This document shows positions 60,447 through 64,000 of a stretch of 64,000 bases of DNA, piece by piece. Source of the stretch: Saksenaea vasiformis B4078 (lineage: Eukaryota > Mucoromycota > Mucoromycetes > Mucorales > Saksenaeaceae). The first letter of the stretch is position 1. Every line of letters starts with the position of its first letter. A program made the translations under genes and the position numbers. Below the pieces are notes generated by a model. The model did no database searches and was not told the origin of the DNA. It worked only from the letters and a program-made list of their open reading frames with translations. The stretch lies in assembly GCA_000697055.1 (NCBI GenBank), contig JNDT01002323.1:98584-162583 (forward strand). The letters are read 5' to 3'.

Positions 60447-61846
60447 ATGACTCCCGTTGAAGCACCAAAGAAACTTGCTGGCTATGAGTTTTTTGAAAAA
60501 GTGCTTGGAAGCCCACGTTTAGTTGTAGCCCCTATGGTGGATCAATCTGAACAAGCCTGGAGAATCTTGAGCAGGCGTTATGGAGCGCAACTCTGCTTTA
60601 CGCCTATGTACCACGCAAGGTTGTTTTCCGATCCCACCCACGGACGTAAATACAGGGACGAATTGTGGACTACAGACAAAGAAGATCGACCTTTGATCGT
60701 GCAAGTATGTTTTCATTCCGTAGCCTGGTAATAGCTTACCTTTGTTTTCCTAGTTTTGTGCCAATGATCCTGATCATCTTTTACGAGCTGCAAAACTTGT
60801 CGAGAATGATTGCGATGCAGTCGATCTTAACCTTGGGTGTCCACAAGTATGTACCAAAATTTTCTTTTCTGTCTTCTGGCACATACTGATCCTTTTCCAA
60901 TTGACAGGGGATTGCCAAGCGAGGTCATTATGGCTCGTTCTTGCAAGATGAATGGGATTTGATCAAATCGATGGTCTCATTACTCCATAAGGAACTCGCT
61001 GTCCCTGTAACAGTCAAGATCCGAGTGTTTCCAACGATAGAAAAAACCGTGGAGTACGCAAAGATGATTGAAGCTGCTGGTGCTCAGATGCTTACTGTGC
61101 ACGGACGTCTGCGTGATCAAAAGGGTCATCATACTGGATTAGCGGATTGGGACAAAATCAAGGCCGTGAAGGAAGCCGTGAAGATTCCTGTGATCGCTAA
61201 TGGCAATATCTTGTACCATGACGATATTCAACGGTGTATCGATCACACAGGTGCAGATGGTGTTATGAGCGCCGAAGGATCCCTGTATAACCCAGCAATT
61301 TTCGCTAAACTTGATATGCCACCTTGCACATGGGAAATGGCAAAAGAATACCTCGAGATCTGTCGTGACATCTGTCCTACTCGTCCAGGAACGATCAAAG
61401 CGCACTTATTTAAGATCTTCCATCCAAGTCTGCCACATCATACCGATCTGCGGAATCGTATGGGAAAGGCATCTACTTTTGAGGAATTCTGGGAAATTAC
61501 AATGGAATTGAAGGATCGTCTTGAAAAGGATCGAATCGAGATTGGCGAGGAAACTTTAAATGGAACCCCTAACGAGAAAGGAATCCGACAGTATGGCCAC
61601 TGGAGATGCCAAGTAAGTTATAGCATTGCGTACAATTGTTAGTTCGTATGCTAAATATCTTTGTAGCCATATATCCGACCTGAACTTCCCGCTAACTATG
61701 GAAAGAAAAAGGGTGAACAGAAAGTTCAGGTGCAGGACACCACAGAACAGAAAGAAAGTGTGCTGAAACGCGAAGCTCCAGAACTCGATGAACATACAGC
61801 CAAGAAATTAAAGGAAGCGCCAGAAGGGGAGAAAGTCGCAGCGTAA
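60447..61846 (+). CDS. DUS1: tRNA-dihydrouridine(16/17) synthase
   Basis: Reduces uridine to dihydrouridine at positions 16/17 of tRNA, using FMN and NAD(P)H (family knowledge). The ATG at 60447 ([12 protein letters not shown]) leads to [20 protein letters not shown], then [39 protein letters not shown] (the GCP cysteine is the catalytic type), [50 protein letters not shown] and [13 protein letters not shown]. The C-terminal third (from about 61320) continues to [17 protein letters not shown] and a basic tail ([18 protein letters not shown]), stop TAA 61844-61846. Introns at about 60704-60753, 60850-60908 and 61613-61665. An in-frame upstream extension with a few hydrophobic residues may be a mitochondrial leader; not taken. 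Confidence 0.9.
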
Positions 61847-63067
61847 TTAGAACTTAGATCTTCGGTTTTGTTTTTATTATTTTTGTTTTTCTGTTTGATT
61901 GGGGATTCCCTGTCTTTGCAAAGGTAGATATTACTGCTTACATATACATATGCTATACATTGTCAATGAAAAGTTTTAAACCATTTGAGTGATCTTCGTT
62001 TGCCGCATAAATATGGGATGAGTTGCAGAATCCAAATAGAAGTGATTAACGACTAATGATTGGAATATCAATCACTGATTAAAATGGAGAAAATGGCATT
62101 TTATATTTCAATTGAGATTGAGTATTGTAAATGGTTATTTCCTTCTATTCCATACTCATCAACGTTATAAAGATCGAAATATGACCAGAATCACTCGAGT
62201 TCTCACCATGAGAAATTTCCGGTGACAGGAATTACACTACTTTTGAAAAGTATCCAGATTGAAAAACTCCGTCCCAAAAACCTAATTTCCAACAGGCATG
62301 ACAAAACACGTAGAAGAGCAAATGAGAACCTTTGAAAATGCAAAAGTCACCAGAGAATACGTTTATTCTCTTATTTTGGTAGTTAGCTAACAACATAGAC
62401 CCACAGCTACAAATAATCTCAGGAATTCAAATATACGAGCTAGATTTTTGCTGCTCACAAACAGGTTCAAAATAATACTTCGCGTAAAGTACAATGATTA
62501 AACGTGTTGCACTGTACAGAAAAAGACGGGAAAACGACGCAACTAAGCAAGTGTTTTTACACTTCAGCCATTGGTCCTTCTCGCTGAAAATCTCCTATTT
62601 GTTGTTATCATGACATTTTACGAAACTACAATATAGACACACCCTGAAATCTGCCTTAATAAAATCTGTTGAAGATCGCTCTCAAGGAACTATTTTTGTT
62701 ACACACGTTTTTCATCCTTTTGAAGCTTACTCGGACTTCACAGTATCTGATGAAACAAAGAATATCTCTTTCTGCGTGATCGGTTTCTGATAGATTGGAA
62801 AGATTATGTTCTTTTCTGGATGACTGGTTTCTGACTGGAAGAAAAGACAACTTTCTTATCAAGGAATTTTCTCTGTACCTTCCCTCTCTTTCCCTCTCCT
62901 GCCTGTCAGAACTCTCATTATCAAAAACTTATGGATTTACCACGATTGACCAGTTACGAAGGAATGTCTCTCTGAGGTATAATCCTATACAAAAAACGGC
63001 TAAAAAAGCAGTTAGCGGCAGAAGAGGGTGAGTACAGAGGTAAAGTATATTCACACGAATCGCTAAT
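61847..63067. other. Intergenic, AT-rich
   Basis: About 1.2 kb with no recognised gene; the frames at 62656-63031 have no motif. Leads into the gene at the right edge. Confidence 0.4.
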
Positions 63068-64000
63068 ATGGATTTGTTAGAAGAACGCCAACAAGAGCTT
63101 GGCAATCAAAGCGATGATCAACCTGGCCCATCGGATAGGCAGCGACGTCAACGGCCGGCTGGAAGACGAACGCAAAAGCGGAAGCAAAATTCCGACGAAA
63201 AATTGCAGAAGAGTACTGCCCGTTCCCTTCGACGGAAAGATGATGTACAGAAACCTCGTCCGCAGTGTCCAACGTGCTTGAGAAACAACAACTTTGATAC
63301 CGCCAAAACACATAGCAGGAGTTCCTCTCGTCTTTGCCCGTACCAGAAGCTAAGGAATATCGCGCAACTTCGCCAGGAAGTAGGCAAAGCTCGAAAGACT
63401 GTCAGGAAAACCGGTTTAGACAAGTTTATAAGTCTACCATCTTCTGAGAAAAACACTTTGATAAGCGTGATTGACGATGTGGTTAATGACAACCGGGGTG
63501 TTGTAATCAAGAGCCATTTGTTCGTCAATTTCTTTGTGTATCGGCAACTGAACAATCAGCAACCATTACCCGCAGTGGTCTTTAGCAAAGATTTCTTCTC
63601 CTCGGTTTTCCAGCTCATGGCAGGGCAGCAGATAACAAACACTGTGGTTATCACGGACGAACTGAGGAGATCTCTGACATCGAGCTTTCGAGAGTTCGTT
63701 GTTGAGTTTCCAACCTGCTGGGTCCGACCCATTCATGGCGAGCAACGGTACAGCCACATGCTTTCTTCAACAGCAGAAACATACAGCACTTGCATGACCA
63801 ACAATATTGTCGAAAACTTTGGCGCCTGGACTACATCGTCCTTACAATTGCGTTTACGTCAACTGGTTCCTGTAAGTGACCTCCTTGTAGCGCATGTTAT
63901 ATTCATATTAATCGATACCTAGGACCTTCGAAAAAAATGATGCATACAAGCTGGCCAGATTTATCTATCAGACTTGTGCTGATGATGTACTCTTCCCTCC
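63068..64000 (+). CDS. 5' part of an unrecognised gene leaving the window; possible mobile-element protein
   Basis: ATG at 63068. The N-terminus is basic and hydrophilic (RRQRPAGRRTQKRKQ), a likely nuclear-localisation region, followed by a CPTC...SSRLCPYQK cysteine block (63270-63350) that resembles zinc-knuckle-type segments I associate with large Mucorales families of element origin. After LRQLVP (63870) a GTAAGT donor and CCTAG acceptor (63924) join in frame to DLRKNDAYKLARFIYQ, and the frame is still open at the window end, so the gene is longer. No catalytic motif is visible yet. Partial at its 3' end. Confidence 0.45.

Noticed and set aside
1..64000. CRISPR arrays, bacterial operons, rRNA genes
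   Set aside because: No regularly spaced short repeats with unique spacers, no ribosome-binding-site-led gene strings and no rRNA sequence were seen; the content is eukaryotic.

Overview
The window looks like nuclear DNA of an early-diverging fungus, most likely a Mucoromycota (Mucorales-type) species. Three things point there: genes broken by many short introns (about 45-60 nt, GTAAGT-type donors and plain AG acceptors), protein families I associate with Mucorales (a large family with an RPDA...GEVK motif, a Fanzor/TnpB-like relic, Mucorales-type LINE and DDE transposon relics), and an A+T-rich background with many poly-A/T and GT tracts. No bacterial, plastid or viral genes were recognised. 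Exon limits are read by eye; identities are surer than the exact starts and splice sites.

Layout. 1-5.3 kb is a graveyard: a duplicated 3' end of a RasGEF gene in inverted orientation, a broken small secreted protein, a frameshifted Fanzor/TnpB-like gene, a LINE fragment nested in another repeat, and a 102-bp tandem duplication. 5.3-19.6 kb is ordinary gene space: a RasGEF with SH3 and two WW domains, an MFS transporter, a kinesin-4-like motor, a Pro/Ser-rich small protein and a DUF3605-like protein. 19.6-32.9 kb is accessory: an unrecognised ORF, an RPA-interacting-protein-like gene, a second copy of the LINE-in-repeat composite, a PD-(D/E)XK-like Mucorales family gene, a pair of 363-bp-spaced direct repeats, a decayed transposon, and a DDE transposase gene closed by one in-frame TGA. 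32.9-45.4 kb is gene space again: Yap1-binding/glomulin-like protein, ITPase (HAM1), a four-finger C2H2 factor, a 7-TM-like membrane protein and MsrA. 45.4-52.5 kb is a 7-kb gene desert with repeat relics. 52.5-61.9 kb carries an RCH1/SLC10A7-like carrier and a divergent pair, a SART3-like HAT-repeat protein and DUS1. 63.1 kb to the end is the 5' part of an unrecognised, possibly mobile-element-linked gene that leaves the window.

The host genes are independent housekeeping or signalling genes: Ras activation (RasGEF), transport (MFS, RCH1-like), microtubule motor (kinesin), oxidative-stress and nucleotide-pool sanitation (Yap1-binding protein, MsrA, ITPase), and RNA processing (SART3-like, DUS1). 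No operon-like logic applies; only the divergent pairs kinesin/18.0-kb ORF and SART3-like/DUS1 probably share promoter regions. The observations most worth following are the two LINE fragments at the same site of the same repeat with copy-specific target duplications, the Fanzor-like relic, the SART3-like protein without RRMs, the RPDA...GEVK family, and the transposase with a single nonsense codon.
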